From: Pseudomonadota bacterium
GTDB lineage: Bacteria > Pseudomonadota > Alphaproteobacteria > Rhizobiales > Beijerinckiaceae
Reading direction: 5' to 3'
NCBI GenBank assembly: GCA_023426505.1
Contig: JAFAAP010000123.1
Span: forward strand, 1-11,479
DNA: 11,479 nucleotides
Numbering within the stretch: position 1 is the first letter of the stretch; every line of letters starts with the position of its first letter. The notes under the pieces were generated by a model. That model was given only the letters and a program-made list of their open reading frames with translations. It had not been told where the DNA came from and searched no databases. Shown here in pieces: positions 1 to 10,281 of this stretch. Made by a program: the position numbers and the translations under genes.

Positions 1-2934
<2,934 letters not shown>

Positions 2935-2962
2935 GGCAATGCTCAATCCAAATCTGCGGAAC

Positions 2963-2987
2963 GGCCGCCCCGGATGAGGGGGCGGCC
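2963..2987 (-). promoter_or_regulatory. Intercistronic GC-rich hairpin between sucD and sucA
   Basis: The arms GGCCGCCCC (2963-2971) and GGGGCGGCC (2979-2987) are perfectly complementary over 9 bp around a 7-nt loop. In the direction of transcription the stem starts about 8 nt after the sucD stop and ends about 28 nt before the sucA ATG. The bases that follow (GTTCCGCAG) are not a T-run, so it does not look like a complete intrinsic terminator. An attenuator, an mRNA 3'-end stabiliser for sucCD, or a processing site are possible roles; these are inferred from structure only. Confidence 0.6.
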
Positions 2988-2995
2988 TCGTGTGC

Positions 2996-3883
<888 letters not shown>

Positions 3884-3895
3884 CAGCTCGAAACC

Positions 3896-5095
<1,200 letters not shown>

Positions 5096-5129
5096 TCGTT
5101 TCTCTCCGCGTCAGCGGCTGAAGGCGTGG

Positions 5130-5152
5130 ATGGCCGGCACGAAGCCGGCCAT
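5130..5152 (-). promoter_or_regulatory. Intercistronic hairpin between mdh and sucC
   Basis: The arms ATGGCCGGC (5130-5138) and GCCGGCCAT (5144-5152) form a perfect 9-bp stem with a 5-nt loop. It lies 12 nt after the mdh stop and 34 nt before the sucC start, upstream of the sucC ribosome binding site. The sequence following it in the sense direction (CCACGCCTTC) has no T-tract, so it is not a classical intrinsic terminator. It may stabilise the mdh transcript end, set the mdh:sucCD ratio or mark an RNase site. This is inference from structure. Confidence 0.55.
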
Positions 5153-5164
5153 GACGTTCGATGA

Positions 5165-6127
5165 TTAAGCGAGGGTCGAGTTGATCTGCTTGCAGGCGTC
5201 GATGAGGCCCTGCACCGAGGCGACGGACTTCTCGAACATCGCCTTCTCGTCTGCGGAGAACTCGACCTCGACGATGCGCTCGACGCCGTTCTCGCCGATC
5301 ACGATCGGCACGCCGACGAACATGCCGTTCACGCCGTACTGGCCGGAGAGATAGGCCGCGCAGGGGAGGACGCGCTTCTGGTCCTTGAGGTAGCTCTCGG
5401 CCATCGCGATCGCGGAGGCTGCCGGAGCGTAGAAGGCGGAGCCCGTCTTGAGCAGGTTGACGATCTCGCCGCCGCCCTTTCGGGTGCGCTCGACCATGGC
5501 GTCGAGCTTCTCCTGCGTGGTCCAGCCCATCTTGACGAGGTCGGGCAGCGGAACGCCGGCGACCGTGGAGTAGCGCACCAGCGGGACCATGTCGTCGCCG
5601 TGGCCGCCGAGCACGAAGGCGGTCACGTCCTTGACCGACACGTTGAACTCCTCGGCCAGGAAGTGGCGGAAGCGGGCCGAGTCGAGCACGCCGGCCATGC
5701 CGACGATCTTCTCGGGCTTGAGGCCGGAGAACTTCTGCAGCGCCCACACCATCGCGTCGAGCGGGTTGGTGATGCAGATCACGAAGGCGTTTGGCGCATA
5801 TTGCTTGATGCCGTTGCCAACTGCTTCCATGACCTTCAGGTTGATGCCGATCAGGTCGTCGCGGCTCATGCCGGGCTTGCGCGGCACGCCTGCCGTCACG
5901 ATGATCACGTCGGCGCCTTCGATGGCCGAATAGTCGTTCGCGCCTTTGTACTTGGCGTCGAAGCCGTCCACCGGGGCGGACTCGGCGATGTCGAGGCCCT
6001 TGCCCTGAGGAATGCCTTCCGCGATGTCGAAGAGAACGACGTCGCCGAGTTCCTTCAAGCCGGCGAGATGGGCGAGAGTACCGCCGATCTGGCCAGCACC
6101 GATGAGCGCGATCTTATGACGGGCCAT
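5165..6127 (-). CDS. mdh: Malate dehydrogenase (NAD-dependent, lactate-dehydrogenase-like type)
   Basis: It oxidises malate to oxaloacetate with NAD+ in the cytoplasm. At 320 residues it is typical of the LDH-like (type III) malate dehydrogenases of alphaproteobacteria. The Rossmann loop GAGQIGG (10-16) and the acidic D34 at the end of the second strand (VVLFD) indicate NAD rather than NADP. The substrate and catalytic residues of the family are visible: R83 and R89 in PRKPGMSRDD (R83 is the position that selects a dicarboxylate, so malate rather than lactate), N121 in ITNP, D149 and R152 in LDSAR, and the catalytic H176 in GGHGDD. The ATG at 6127 has a good Shine-Dalgarno, AAGGA at 6135-6139, with a 7-nt spacer. 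It is the first gene after the AT-rich 228-bp gap and probably the first gene of the mdh-sucCD-sucA operon. Confidence 0.98.
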   Translation of the reverse strand: MARHKIALIGAGQIGGTLAHLAGLKELGDVVLFDIAEGIPQGKGLDIAESAPVDGFDAKYKGANDYSAIEGADVIIVTAGVPRKPGMSRDDLIGINLKVMEAVGNGIKQYAPNAFVICITNPLDAMVWALQKFSGLKPEKIVGMAGVLDSARFRHFLAEEFNVSVKDVTAFVLGGHGDDMVPLVRYSTVAGVPLPDLVKMGWTTQEKLDAMVERTRKGGGEIVNLLKTGSAFYAPAASAIAMAESYLKDQKRVLPCAAYLSGQYGVNGMFVGVPIVIGENGVERIVEVEFSADEKAMFEKSVASVQGLIDACKQINSTLA

Positions 6128-6355
6128 GGATATGTCCTTGCTGAGGGGGAAGGCGGGAGCCTTTTCGAGTGGCCGCTGTTTGACTCAGAAATGGGTCTGC
6201 TTCAAGCCAGCAAAAGGTTAATGCGTAACACCTTGCGACCCCTGGACCGGGAGCAACATCCTATCTACGACAATTTTATTTACGATATCAGCGACTTATA
6301 TCCCGTAACCAACTTCAAATTTTGATGTTACATTTTCTGCAAAATGTAATTTATG
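6128..6355 (-). promoter_or_regulatory. Intergenic region upstream of mdh, probable promoter region
   Basis: This 228-bp gap is the longest non-coding stretch of the window and the only one with a marked AT-rich part: 23 G/C in the 80 bases 6271-6350, against well over half in neighbouring genes. It holds the inverted repeat at 6328-6349. Candidate -10-like hexamers read on the minus strand include TATAAG (about 6295-6300) and TAAAAT (about 6272-6277), but neither has a convincing -35 at 16-18 nt. I therefore call a promoter region rather than an exact promoter. It would drive mdh-sucCD-sucA, leaving a leader of roughly 130-170 nt. Confidence 0.45.
6328..6349. promoter_or_regulatory. Perfect AT-rich inverted repeat, candidate operator
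   Basis: The arms TTACATTTT (6328-6336) and AAAATGTAA (6341-6349) are perfect reverse complements around the centre CTGC. The repeat lies 6 bp past the tetR stop codon and about 200 bp upstream of mdh. Each arm has 8 A/T and 1 G/C, so as an RNA stem it would be weak, and no T-run follows it on the minus strand. Size and symmetry suit a dimeric repressor, for example the adjacent TetR-type protein. The assignment to that protein is inference. Confidence 0.5.
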
Positions 6356-6988
6356 TCACAAAATTCCGTTGGCGAGGGCCCGCTGAACGACCCGGATCAT
6401 GGCGCCGAGCCGGTGATTGAGGATGTCTTTCGGCACCTCCGCATCGAGACGTACAGCCAAAGGATTAATGAACCGATAGGCCGCATCGCTGATGAAGCCG
6501 AGGGCGCGCTCCCGGTCCCGGGGCTCGAATTTTCCCGTCGCGATCCCCTCGTCCACGACCCGCTCGATCAGCTGCCGCATCCGGGTGCGGTGCTTGCGGA
6601 CGAGCGCCCGCGAGGTCTCCGTAGCCGCGCAGTAGACGTCGAACAGGTGACGGTCCTCGACCAAGAGATCGCGATGGGTCTGCGCCCAGGCCTGGATCAG
6701 ACGCTCCAGCTTGTCGTCGGCCGGATCGGGTGCGTCGGCGATGTCTGCGACGATGGTTTCCAGCCGCTTGAGCCATTGCCCGGCGACCGCGTCGATGAGA
6801 GCCGCCTTCGATGGGAAGTAGCGGTAGACGTTGGCATGCGTCATGCCGGCCGCATCGGCGATATCGACGACCGTGATCTGGCGCGGTCCGAAGCGCTTCA
6901 GATGGTCGGCCGCGATGGCGAGAAGGCGGCTGTCGGGCGGAACGGCGCTGTCCGAGAACCGGGACTGACCACTCCTGAGCCGCTTCAT
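6356..6988 (-). CDS. TetR/AcrR-family transcriptional regulator
   Basis: This is a 210-residue protein with the usual TetR layout. An N-terminal DNA-binding domain spans about residues 19-65, with a helix-turn-helix read as ITVVDIADAAGMTHANVYRYF followed by the conserved SKAALIDAV. The C-terminal all-helical domain (about 70-205) contains FDVYCAATE and AYRFINPLAV and would bind an unknown ligand and form the dimer. The start ATG overlaps the zapE stop as ATGA, and a GGAG lies directly upstream, so the two genes are translationally coupled. It sits just before the mdh-suc block, with an AT-rich palindrome between. Regulation of mdh or of its own operon is therefore plausible but unproven. The ligand and target cannot be read from the sequence. 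In the related genomes I recall, zapE is usually next to mdh, so this gene looks like an addition. Confidence 0.9.
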   Translation of the reverse strand: MKRLRSGQSRFSDSAVPPDSRLLAIAADHLKRFGPRQITVVDIADAAGMTHANVYRYFPSKAALIDAVAGQWLKRLETIVADIADAPDPADDKLERLIQAWAQTHRDLLVEDRHLFDVYCAATETSRALVRKHRTRMRQLIERVVDEGIATGKFEPRDRERALGFISDAAYRFINPLAVRLDAEVPKDILNHRLGAMIRVVQRALANGIL

Positions 6989-8181
6989 GTCTCCACGAGC
7001 CCCGTCGACTGGCCGGAATCGGCGGAATCGAGCCGTCCGTGCGGCAGGGCGAGATATTCCTCCGAGCGCATCTCGATGAGGCGCGAGACGGTGCGGTCGA
7101 ACTCGAAGACCTCACGCCCCGTTTCGGCCGAGTAGAGTTCCGGCGCCTCGGCCTCGGCGGAGGCCAGCAGCTTCACGTGAGCGTCGTAGAGCGCGTCGAT
7201 GAGCATGATGAACCGCTTCGCCTCGTTGCGGCGGTCGAAGTTCATGCACGGGATGTCTTCCAGGATGATCGTGTGGAACTCCTCGGCGAGCATCAGGTAG
7301 TCGGCAGCCCCGAGGGGCTTCGAGCAGAGATCCGCGAAGGTGAAGCGCGCGACGCCGCCGGCGGCCTGCGGCACCTCGACCGGGTGACCTTTGACCGTGA
7401 GAACGACGCGCTCCCCGTGAGACTTGCCCGTAAGCCTGCGGAAGGACTGGCTCAGCGCCTCGTGCGAGCGGGTGTCGGCCGGCGTGTAGAAGACGGGGCT
7501 GCCGGCCAGCTTCTCGAGACGGAAATCCGTGCGGGCGTCGAGCCGCACGATGCTCATGCGCTCCTTCAGGAGACCGATGAAGGGCAGGAACAGGGTGCGG
7601 TTCAGGCCGCCTTCGTAGAGACGGTCGGGCTCGACGTTGGAGGTGGCGACCACCACGACCCCGTGAGCGAAGAGCGCCGTGAAGAGACGCCCGAGGATCA
7701 TCGCGTCGGCGATGTCCGTGACGGTGAACTCGTCGAAGCAGAGAACCCACGCCTCGCCGGCGAGGGCTTCGGCGACGGGCGCGATGGGATCGTCCCCCCT
7801 TACCTCCCCGGCCTTCAGCTTCTGGCGCCACGTGTGGATCCGCTCGTGCACGTCGGACATGAAGGCATGGAAGTGGACCCGGCGCTTGCGCCTGACCGGC
7901 AGCGCCTCGAAGAACAGGTCCATCAGCATGGTCTTGCCGCGACCGACGGAACCCCAGACATAGAGGCCCTTCGGGGGCGCCGGGCTCTTGCGCTTGCCGA
8001 AGATCCAGCCGAGGGCGCTGGTCTTGCGGGCGAGGCGCAGCTCGCCGAGGCTTTCGGCAAGCGCTTCCAGGTGCCGCAGGAGGGCGACCTGCGCGGGATC
8101 CCGCTCGATGGCGCCCGCCGCTACGAGAGCATCATAACGGGCCGTGATGGAGCGCGGGGATGAGAGATGAATGTCGTTCAC
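6985..8181 (-). CDS. zapE: Cell division protein ZapE (AFG1-like AAA-type ATPase)
   Basis: This 398-residue P-loop ATPase belongs to the AFG1/ZapE family. In E. coli ZapE associates with the Z-ring and affects FtsZ polymers under stress; the mitochondrial homologue Afg1/Lace1 handles respiratory-chain proteins. Walker A is GSVGRGKT (77-84), and Walker B is the hydrophobic run ending in FDEF (149-152). The family-typical VVVATSNVEPDRLYEGGLNR follows near 175-195, and HFHAFM, FHAFMSDVH appear near 103-112. The start is GTG at 8181: an in-frame TGA lies a few codons upstream and no in-frame ATG exists between. The ribosome binding site is poor. An 8-codon ATG ORF (8178-8204) ends in a TGA that overlaps this GTG. 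The stop overlaps the tetR start by 4 bp. Conserved linkage to mdh and suc genes in Hyphomicrobiales supports the call. Confidence 0.95.
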   Translation of the reverse strand: MNDIHLSSPRSITARYDALVAAGAIERDPAQVALLRHLEALAESLGELRLARKTSALGWIFGKRKSPAPPKGLYVWGSVGRGKTMLMDLFFEALPVRRKRRVHFHAFMSDVHERIHTWRQKLKAGEVRGDDPIAPVAEALAGEAWVLCFDEFTVTDIADAMILGRLFTALFAHGVVVVATSNVEPDRLYEGGLNRTLFLPFIGLLKERMSIVRLDARTDFRLEKLAGSPVFYTPADTRSHEALSQSFRRLTGKSHGERVVLTVKGHPVEVPQAAGGVARFTFADLCSKPLGAADYLMLAEEFHTIILEDIPCMNFDRRNEAKRFIMLIDALYDAHVKLLASAEAEAPELYSAETGREVFEFDRTVSRLIEMRSEEYLALPHGRLDSADSGQSTGLVET

Positions 8182-8204
8182 GGGACGACCGATACTGCGG
8201 CCAT
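8178..8204 (-). other. Possible 8-codon leader ORF overlapping the zapE start
   Basis: Read on the minus strand, an ATG at 8204 opens eight codons (M A A V S V V P) and ends in a TGA whose first two bases are the last two of the zapE GTG (GTGA). zapE itself has no clear Shine-Dalgarno, so re-initiation after this mini-ORF could start zapE. The mini-ORF also lacks a good ribosome binding site, and an ORF this short is expected by chance. Confidence 0.25.
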
Positions 8205-8222
8205 CGCTTCAGCGCAAACGCC

Positions 8223-8804
8223 TTATCGTCCCATGGAAAGAGGCGCGCCGGACTTGGCGAGCACGCCGTTGAGCGAGCCGGACGAGCCGCGCAGGCGCGC
8301 CGCGACGGAGCCGCCGGTCTGGTAGAGGTAGACCTCCCCGTCGCGATAGTCCCAGGCATTGACGCGCGAAAGGTCCTGGTTGGAGCAGCCGGAGGCCGAA
8401 GCGCGGTAGAGGTCGAGCGCCGGGGTGCTGGAGAGCTGCACCCGGCAGGTGCCGCCAGATGCGTCGCGCGCGGTCCAGTTGCCGACCATGGCGGTGCGGC
8501 TCGTCGCGGCCGGAGCCGGCGCGGGTGCGGCGGCGGGCGGCAGGCCGGCGACTTCGGTTCCGGAGGGGGAGCCTGGCGCCCCGGCTACGGGCGGCAGGGG
8601 CTGGCCGTCGATGGGCGGCAGCGGCGACGAGGTCACGGGCCCGGACGGAACCGCCTCCACGGGTTCCTGCGCCAGCGGTGCAGGCGCGGCAGCAGCGCTG
8701 CGGACGGGAGAGGAGCCGAAGCCTCCGAGCCTGGCGGAGGAGCATGCGCCGAGCGCCAGAACGGTGCACAGGGTGGCAGCGACGGCAAGAACGTGACGAC
8801 TCAT
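8223..8804 (-). CDS. AprI/Inh-family (Omp19-like) outer-membrane lipoprotein
   Basis: It encodes a 193-residue lipoprotein. The signal peptide MSRHVLAVAATLCTVLALGA ends in a lipobox LGA-C with C21 as the lipidated cysteine; S22 at +2 predicts sorting to the outer membrane. A long Pro/Ala-rich linker (about residues 30-102) leads to a C-terminal beta-barrel type domain starting near MVGNW (106-110). Two cysteines, C120 and C140, could form the disulfide of this family. The ending resembles Brucella Omp19, a lipoprotein with protease-inhibitor activity, as I recall it. The start at 8804 is preferred over the longer GTG form at 8879 because it begins the signal peptide and has a strong Shine-Dalgarno (AGAGGA, 8809-8814, 4-nt spacer). 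Whether it inhibits a protease or serves envelope structure cannot be told. zapE follows after 41 bp. Confidence 0.85.
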   Translation of the reverse strand: MSRHVLAVAATLCTVLALGACSSARLGGFGSSPVRSAAAAPAPLAQEPVEAVPSGPVTSSPLPPIDGQPLPPVAGAPGSPSGTEVAGLPPAAAPAPAPAATSRTAMVGNWTARDASGGTCRVQLSSTPALDLYRASASGCSNQDLSRVNAWDYRDGEVYLYQTGGSVAARLRGSSGSLNGVLAKSGAPLSMGR

Positions 8805-8808
8805 CTGA

Positions 8809-8814
8809 TCCTCT
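8809..8814 (-). promoter_or_regulatory. Shine-Dalgarno that fixes the lipoprotein start
   Basis: AGAGGA on the minus strand stands 4 nt before the ATG at 8804. The open frame continues upstream to a GTG at 8879 that overlaps the preceding gene's stop. The site here, plus the signal peptide beginning at this ATG, decides for the shorter protein. Confidence 0.75.
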
Positions 8815-8820
8815 TTCCTT

Positions 8821-8843
8821 GCGGACCCAATCCTCAGGTCCGC
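8821..8843 (-). promoter_or_regulatory. Hairpin in the lipoprotein mRNA leader
   Basis: The arms GCGGACC (8821-8827) and GGTCCGC (8837-8843) are perfectly complementary over 7 bp around a 9-nt loop. They lie just upstream of the lipoprotein Shine-Dalgarno. No T-run follows on either strand. It could be a leader stability element or simply a weak end structure for the upstream gene. Confidence 0.4.
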
Positions 8844-8844
8844 T

Positions 8845-8872
8845 GTCCTAACAGGGAACCGTGAAATGGCAA
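8845..8872 (-). promoter_or_regulatory. Weak candidate promoter for the lipoprotein gene
   Basis: On the minus strand TTGCCA (8867-8872) matches the -35 consensus at 5 of 6 positions. TAGGAC (8845-8850) follows after 16 nt but matches the -10 at only 3 of 6. It overlaps the last codons of the upstream gene. Cotranscription with that gene is an equal possibility. Confidence 0.25.
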
Positions 8873-8875
8873 CAG

Positions 8876-9403
8876 TCACGGCCGAGTCAAGCCGAGCCGC
8901 ACATGCAGCGCGCGCAGGCAGCCGATCTGGAGATCCGTGGGTTCGCCGTCCACCGCAGCGATCGCGGAGGCCATGTCGTAGAGCTCCGCCCGTTCTGCCG
9001 GCTGCAGGTGGCCGATCCAGAGCTTCGAAAAGCGGAGCGAAAGATCGCCCGGGTCGTGAACATGATCGGCCACCCAGCGGGCGAAGACGAACAGATCCTC
9101 GATGTTGGGCACTGCCATCACGTTCCGCATTTGCGCCTTGATGGCGGCCTCGGCTTCCGGCGTGAGCGATCCACGGGAGGCCGCTAGGGAAATCAGGAAA
9201 GCGGTGGCGGCCGCCGCGGGATCGTCAACGGCCGCGACGGGAGAGCTTTCGACCTTGTTGCGGAAGCGTTTGCGGCGGTAGGCGCCGCGAATGTGCTGGG
9301 CGGCATCTCCGACCTCGGAGAGGACCTGTCCGGCGGCGCGCATCCGGTAGAACCAGAAGGCGGCAGCGCCCAGGATCGACAGGATGGCGGCCACGATATG
9401 CAT
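8876..9403 (-). CDS. Single-pass membrane protein of unknown function, possible TerB-like domain
   Basis: I do not recognise a named gene. The 175-residue product starts with one hydrophobic helix (about residues 2-19, IVAAILSILGAAAFWFY). A basic stretch RRKRFRNK (43-50) follows, so the bulk should be cytoplasmic by the positive-inside rule. From about 64 to 172 it is predicted all-helical and acidic, with AFLISLAASRGSLTPEAEAAI, then FVFARWVADHV and a final MASAIAAVDGEPTDLQIGCLRAL. The pattern of a helix, 'D/G-x-(L/P)-T/D-x-E' turn and helix recalls TerB-like/DjlA-N-type domains, but this is an impression, not a match. The start ATG at 9403 has GGAG 6 nt upstream; that site lies inside a strong hairpin. 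Its stop is followed by the lipoprotein gene. Codon use fits the neighbours and suggests a real gene. Confidence 0.8.
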   Translation of the reverse strand: MHIVAAILSILGAAAFWFYRMRAAGQVLSEVGDAAQHIRGAYRRKRFRNKVESSPVAAVDDPAAAATAFLISLAASRGSLTPEAEAAIKAQMRNVMAVPNIEDLFVFARWVADHVHDPGDLSLRFSKLWIGHLQPAERAELYDMASAIAAVDGEPTDLQIGCLRALHVRLGLTRP

Positions 9404-9408
9404 GAAGA

Positions 9409-9443
9409 TCTCCGGACATGGACCGTTCGCCCATATCCGGAGA
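9409..9443 (-). promoter_or_regulatory. Hairpin covering the ribosome binding site of the small membrane protein gene
   Basis: On the minus strand the arms TCTCCGGATATGG (complement of 9431-9443) and CCATGTCCGGAGA (complement of 9409-9421) pair over 13 bp with one G-U wobble and a 9-nt loop. The 3' arm contains the whole GGAGA Shine-Dalgarno of the gene starting at 9403, with 5 nt left before the ATG. If the transcript begins upstream of 9443, the ribosome site would be masked. Confidence 0.5.
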
Positions 9444-9448
9444 GATAC

Positions 9449-9462
9449 AATATTGCAATATT
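9449..9462. repeat. Perfect 14-bp palindrome in the sdhB 3' gap
   Basis: AATATTGCAATATT equals its own reverse complement. It is AT-rich in a GC-rich neighbourhood and lies between the sdhB end and the next gene. It may be a protein binding site; alternatively it is the AT-rich tail of a terminator or part of a promoter. No regulator can be named. Confidence 0.4.
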
Positions 9463-9463
9463 A

Positions 9464-9478
9464 GTCGGCTAGGCCGAC
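9464..9478 (-). terminator. Possible weak terminator after sdhB
   Basis: The arms GTCGGC and GCCGAC pair over 6 bp with a 3-nt loop, starting 7 nt after the sdhB TAA. The following minus-strand bases TAATATTGC are AT-rich but not a real T-run. It is the best candidate for the end of the sdh transcript, and a weak one. Confidence 0.35.
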
Positions 9479-9485
9479 CTTTGCC

Positions 9486-10268
9486 TTATACGACTCGGGC
9501 GATCATCATCTTCTTGATCTCGGCGATCGCCTTCGCCGGGTTCAGGCCCTTCGGGCAGGTGTTGGCGCAGTTCATGATCGTGTGGCAGCGGTAGAGCCGG
9601 AACGGATCATGCAGGTTGTCGAGGCGTTCTCCGGTGGACTCGTCGCGGGAATCGATGAGCCAGCGATAGGCCTGGAGCAGCGCCGCGGGGCCCAGGAACC
9701 GGTCGCCGTTCCACCAGTAGCTCGGGCACGAGGTGGTGCAGCAGGCGCAGAGAATGCACTCGTAGAGGCCATCGAGCTTGGAGCGCTCCTCCGGGGTCTG
9801 CCGCCACTCCGTCTCGGGCTCCGCCGTCTGCGTCTGCAGCCAGGGCTCGATGGAGGCGTGCTGGGCGAAGAAGCTCGTGAGGTCCGGCACCAGATCCTTC
9901 AGCACCGGCATGTGCGGCAGCGGATAGATCTTGATCGTATCCCCGTCGCAGTCATCCATGCCGAGGGTGCAGGCGAGCGTGTTCTGCCCCATGATGTTCA
10001 TGGCGCAGGAGCCGCAGATGCCTTCGCGGCAGGACCGGCGGAAGGTCAGGGTCGAGTCGACGTTATTCTTGATCCAGATGAGCGCATCGAGGACCATCGG
10101 GCCGCAATCGTCCCGGTCGACGTAGTAGGTGTCGATGCGCGGATTGGCGCCGTCATCCGGGTTCCAGCGATAGATGCGGAATTCCTTGACGTTGCTCGCC
10201 CCCGACGGCTTCGGCCAAGCCTTGCCTTCGGTGTACTTGGAGTTCTTGGGAAGCGTGAACTGAGCCAT
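9486..10268 (-). CDS. sdhB: Succinate dehydrogenase iron-sulfur subunit
   Basis: This subunit of membrane-bound complex II carries electrons from the FAD on SdhA to ubiquinone at the SdhCD anchor. The protein has 260 residues, normal for alphaproteobacteria. The N-terminal ferredoxin domain binds [2Fe-2S] through C80, C85, C88 and C100 (CREGICGSC). The C-terminal domain binds [4Fe-4S] through C171, C174, C177 and C238, and [3Fe-4S] through C181, C228 and C234 (CILCACCTTSC, then CHTIMNCANTC); assignments follow the E. coli pattern. The SYWW segment (183-186) next to the quinone site is present. The ATG at 10268 has AAGGAAG about 9-15 nt upstream, partly over the sdhA stop region; the gap to sdhA is 13 bp, so they are cotranscribed. 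All cluster ligands are intact. Confidence 0.98.
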   Translation of the reverse strand: MAQFTLPKNSKYTEGKAWPKPSGASNVKEFRIYRWNPDDGANPRIDTYYVDRDDCGPMVLDALIWIKNNVDSTLTFRRSCREGICGSCAMNIMGQNTLACTLGMDDCDGDTIKIYPLPHMPVLKDLVPDLTSFFAQHASIEPWLQTQTAEPETEWRQTPEERSKLDGLYECILCACCTTSCPSYWWNGDRFLGPAALLQAYRWLIDSRDESTGERLDNLHDPFRLYRCHTIMNCANTCPKGLNPAKAIAEIKKMMIARVV

Positions 10269-10281
10269 TTGACGTTCTTCC

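Noticed and set aside
6150..6163. Small hairpin (AAGGC, GGGA loop, GCCTT) followed by TT on the plus strand, upstream of mdh
   Set aside because: The stem is only 5 bp and no plus-strand gene ends there, so it is not a credible terminator.
6209..6239. Imperfect inverted repeat (GCAAGGT ... ACCTTTTGC on the minus strand) in the mdh leader
   Set aside because: Only five consecutive pairs plus a bulge; too weak to separate from chance without an alignment.
7039..8163. A 374-codon plus-strand frame opposite zapE
   Set aside because: It is antisense to the complete ZapE with intact Walker motifs, and its composition is that of a mirror frame.
8805..8879. A 25-residue N-terminal extension of the lipoprotein from a GTG at 8879 that overlaps the upstream stop as GTGA
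   Set aside because: It would bury the signal peptide behind a charged stretch. The ATG at 8804 has a good Shine-Dalgarno and begins a standard lipoprotein signal.
9193..9458. Minus-strand frames of 77-85 codons starting upstream of the small membrane protein gene
   Set aside because: They are other-frame readings of the same region, rich in R, P and S, and end inside the better-supported gene.
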